64,000 bases of DNA from Actinomyces gerencseriae DSM 6844 (GTDB lineage: Bacteria > Actinomycetota > Actinomycetes > Actinomycetales > Actinomycetaceae). A program made the translations under genes and the position numbers. A model generated the notes under the pieces. That model was not told the DNA's origin, searched no databases, and saw only the letters and a list, made by a program, of their open reading frames with translations. Location of the stretch: assembly GCF_000429265.1 (NCBI RefSeq), contig NZ_AUBN01000003.1, positions 284,303 to 348,302 of the forward strand, written 5' to 3'. Below are positions 63,532 through 64,000 of the stretch, in pieces (position 1 is the stretch's first letter; each line of letters opens with the position of its first letter).

Positions 63532-63560
63532 AGTATCATGTAAAGCATAGCCCAGGTCAC
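63532..63560 (-). promoter_or_regulatory. promoter of YcaO/iron-uptake operon
   Basis: On the - strand: -35 GTGACC (63555-63560), 17-nt spacer, -10 GATACT (63532-63537). The leader to the peptide start codon (63451) is about 75 nt. It contains a GGGG-AGTAA-CCCC hairpin at about 63490-63502. Confidence 0.55.
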
Positions 63561-63690
63561 GATCAGGGTGCTGTTGATGCTGTGAGACGGGGCTGCGGCC
63601 GGGGTGTCGGCGGAGTGGCTCGCCGCGTGTGGTGGCGCGGTAGTCGGTGGTGCCGGGGTGCACCTACTGCAGGGGGTCGGCAAAGTCGGG
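63561..63690. other. non-coding flank between IS transposase and iron promoter
   Basis: 130 bp with no supported gene. One end of the insertion sequence should lie here, but only one end is in the window, so terminal inverted repeats and target duplication cannot be defined. Confidence 0.3.
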
Positions 63691-64000
63691 TCAGGTGCTT
63701 GGCTGGGTGATGAGCTTGATGGCTTGTTTTGGGCGTCGTGACAGGGATCTGGTGGTCGAGGCGATACCGGCGCCGGGGCCGTGGACCAGGCGGATGAGGC
63801 CGATGGCCAGGTTGCGCAGGGCGGCCATGATCTCGGGGCCGTTACGGGTGCGCAGCTGGTGGCGGTCCTCATCGAAGACCACGTCCCTGACCCAGTGGAG
63901 CCGGTTCTCGATTCCCCAGTGCCCTTGGACCCAGGCCGCAACCTGCTCGGGCTGAGCCTGCTCCATAGGCAGCGAGCAGACCAGGTAGACCACCTCAACG
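63691..64000 (-). CDS. ISAs1-family transposase, C-terminal part (runs off the window)
   Basis: The frame is open through base 64000. The visible 103 residues include VYLVCSLPMEQAQPEQVAAW, GHWGIENRLHWVRDVVFDED, RTRNGPEIMAALRNLAIGLI, the typical C-terminal region of ISAs1/H-repeat-like DDE transposases with its conserved HW.IEN.LHW motif. Whether the full element is intact cannot be judged. Confidence 0.85.
   Translation of the reverse strand, partial: VEVVYLVCSLPMEQAQPEQVAAWVQGHWGIENRLHWVRDVVFDEDRHQLRTRNGPEIMAALRNLAIGLIRLVHGPGAGIASTTRSLSRRPKQAIKLITQPST

Noticed and set aside
63276..63710. + strand ORF across the peptide and promoter region
   Set aside because: Lacks a ribosome-binding site and protein-like composition, and crosses the iron box and the IS flank.

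Overview
The window is chromosomal DNA from a high-GC Gram-positive bacterium, most likely an Actinomyces-like member of the Actinomycetaceae. The signs are about 70% G+C, many GTG starts, and the actinobacterial order murG-murC-ftsQ-ftsZ-pgeF-sepF-yggT-divIVA-lspA-rluD-(GNAT)-dnaE. There is also an actinobacterial his / infC-rpmI-rplT / trmH block and an AUC-initiated infC. No tRNA, rRNA or confirmed CRISPR array was seen.

Layout. 1-13.6 kb is the end of the division/cell-wall (dcw) cluster, polar growth genes and replication. 14-26 kb is a Wzx/Wzy-type extracellular polysaccharide locus. It has a beta-helix surface protein, a Wzz/BY-kinase and an initiating sugar-phosphate transferase on the + strand. 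These converge on a - strand operon of polymerase, flippase and three transferase-like genes. 26-33.6 kb holds an ADP-ribosylglycohydrolase, a GH3 hydrolase and a second polysaccharide module: a small membrane protein, a processive GT2 synthase, a carbohydrate-binding-like protein and a UDP-GlcNAc 2-epimerase. 33.6-51.7 kb is a histidine operon (hisD ... hisC-hisB-X-hisH-hisA-sseB) interrupted by a GH-A-like lipoprotein, a RecQ/phosphoribosyltransferase fusion, CorA, NhaP and the AmmeMemoRadiSam trio. 52-54.5 kb is infC-rpmI-rplT-trmH.

54.6-63.6 kb (- strand) is the most unusual part. It looks like one iron-regulated operon. A sigma-70 promoter with an overlapping DtxR/IdeR-type iron box is followed by a previously hidden 45-codon peptide gene. 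Next come a 699-aa protein that looks like a fused E1-like/YcaO cyclodehydratase of markedly lower GC, a FecCD permease, an FecE-type ATPase, an iron-siderophore-binding lipoprotein and two half-size ABC transporters like YbtPQ/IrtAB. I infer a candidate ribosomally made, YcaO-modified metallophore with its own uptake system. An ISAs1-type transposase lies just upstream at the window edge.

Other regulatory signals include near-palindromes in front of both ftsZ and divIVA, a terminator-like attenuator before infC, and two very short leader ORFs, each coupled by ATGA to a polysaccharide gene (the BY-kinase and the flippase). There are also two unrelated direct repeats, each with an exact 60-bp period, flanking corA/nhaP.
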